Assembly: GCA_024697705.1 (NCBI GenBank)
Contig: JAILFF010000252.1
Coordinates: forward strand, 1-13,093
Direction of reading: 5' to 3'
Source of the DNA: Ruminococcus sp.
GTDB taxonomy: Bacteria > Bacillota > Clostridia > Oscillospirales > Ruminococcaceae
DNA: 13,093 nt
The position numbers and the translations under genes are program-made. Positions 12,434 to 13,093 of this stretch are shown here, piece after piece. Below the pieces are notes generated by a model, which ran no database searches, was not told the origin of the DNA, and worked only from the letters and a program-made list of their open reading frames with translations. Each line of letters opens with the position of its first letter. The first letter of the stretch is position 1.

Positions 12434-13093
12434 ATGAAGAACGTCATACGCTCACAGCTTTATCAGCTGGTGCTCGATAAGGCGATATTTCTTATCATAC
12501 TGATGTGGCTGATATTGGATTTGGCCAGTATCGGCAGCATATTGTATGAAGTAAGTCTGGCGGGGGAGGCGTGCAGCGGCGGCAAAATGATGTCAACCGA
12601 CTGGTTCCAGCTGTCGGAGGTGTTCGTCGCCGTCATAACCTCGATGATAATGACGAAGGACTACTTCGACAAAACGATAAACTACGAGTTCATGACGGGA
12701 AAAAGCCGCACGGCGGTATTCATGGGAAGGTTCATCCCGGCGCTTGTGATCTGCGAGGTCGGTATGCTGATGAGTCTTTGGTGCTTTCCGCTCGTTTATA
12801 CGGCGGTATACGGCTGGGGCGAAGAGCTTGCCGTATCGGGCGCTGTGCAGAGAACGCTTGTCAGTATGCTTATAGTGTTCAGGATATGCGCGGAGTTCGC
12901 GCTGTTCAGCGTTATCTTCCGCCGCAAGGCGATGACCTACTTCATGATGATTGTTGTTTATCTGGTGCCGACGTTAATATCCGATTTCTTTATCGGCAGC
13001 TACTATCTGGAGAGCGAGAAATTCGCGCCGTTTGTTCCGCTGCTCAATATCTTTACCGTTAACAGTATACACGAGATCTGCTTTTTTGATAAG
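12434..13093 (+). CDS. ABC-2-type transporter permease, 5' part only
   Basis: The first 220 residues of a polytopic membrane protein are present and the frame is open to the end of the window. Predicted helices lie at about 17-38, 56-74, 101-125, 141-162 and 167-189. The segment between helices 2 and 3 (MTKDYFDKTINYEFMTGKSRTAVFMGR) resembles the E-Y-x-x-G/K-T-I...GKSR pattern of ABC2_membrane permeases, in which a charged loop contacts the ATPase subunit. Its ATPase partner is not in the window and probably lies downstream; none is upstream. ATG at 12434 is chosen over the in-frame ATG at 12428 because the GGGAGAG site is then about eight bases away. The substrate is unknown. A promoter at 12359-12387 serves it. 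Confidence 0.8.
   Translation, partial: MKNVIRSQLYQLVLDKAIFLIILMWLILDLASIGSILYEVSLAGEACSGGKMMSTDWFQLSEVFVAVITSMIMTKDYFDKTINYEFMTGKSRTAVFMGRFIPALVICEVGMLMSLWCFPLVYTAVYGWGEELAVSGAVQRTLVSMLIVFRICAEFALFSVIFRRKAMTYFMMIVVYLVPTLISDFFIGSYYLESEKFAPFVPLLNIFTVNSIHEICFFDK

Overview
The window looks like chromosomal DNA of a Clostridia member, most likely an Oscillospiraceae/Ruminococcus-type organism. This is inferred from the YlxM-Ffh-S16-KhpA gene order, sigma-A-type promoters (TTGACA/TATAAT), purine-rich Shine-Dalgarno sites, a YkuD L,D-transpeptidase anchored by one N-terminal membrane helix, and GC-rich palindromic intergenic repeats. No sequence search was possible, so the taxon is a guess. Most of the window is housekeeping DNA. 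I see no phage, CRISPR, transposase, rRNA or tRNA.

Region 1 (about 1-3094, minus strand): a translation and protein-export operon. It starts at a perfect consensus promoter (3066-3094) and runs ylxM, ffh (signal recognition particle GTPase), a small two-helix membrane protein resembling Imm17 immunity proteins, rpsP (ribosomal protein S16) and khpA (KH-domain RNA-binding protein). It ends at a hairpin terminator (193-235). A 47-residue membrane mini-protein begins immediately after that terminator and uses the terminator stem as its ribosome binding site. rimM and trmD, which often follow rpsP-khpA, are absent here.

Region 2 (about 3171-5535): an aldo/keto reductase on the plus strand with its own promoter converges on a DHH/DHHA1 phosphoesterase (NrnA-like) on the minus strand, with a strong hairpin terminator between them. 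The DHH gene has a clear promoter and an unusually long leader of about 150 nt that could fold.

Region 3 (5614-8250): ppk1 (polyphosphate kinase) on the minus strand with a TTG start. The catalytic core is complete, but there is a roughly 200-residue C-terminal extension made of degenerate 30-33-residue repeats that ends in a basic amphipathic segment. This is the most distinctive feature of the window.

Region 4 (8251-8900): about 600 bp of noncoding, repeat-rich DNA. It holds a 7-bp tandem repeat near the ppk promoter, a long perfect-arm hairpin, a 101-bp element bounded by 19-bp inverted repeats, and several GC-rich palindromes.

Region 5 (8912-13093, plus strand): envelope genes. These are a lipoprotein of unknown function, a membrane-anchored YkuD L,D-transpeptidase with a strong terminator, and the 5' part of an ABC-2-type permease that runs off the window end.
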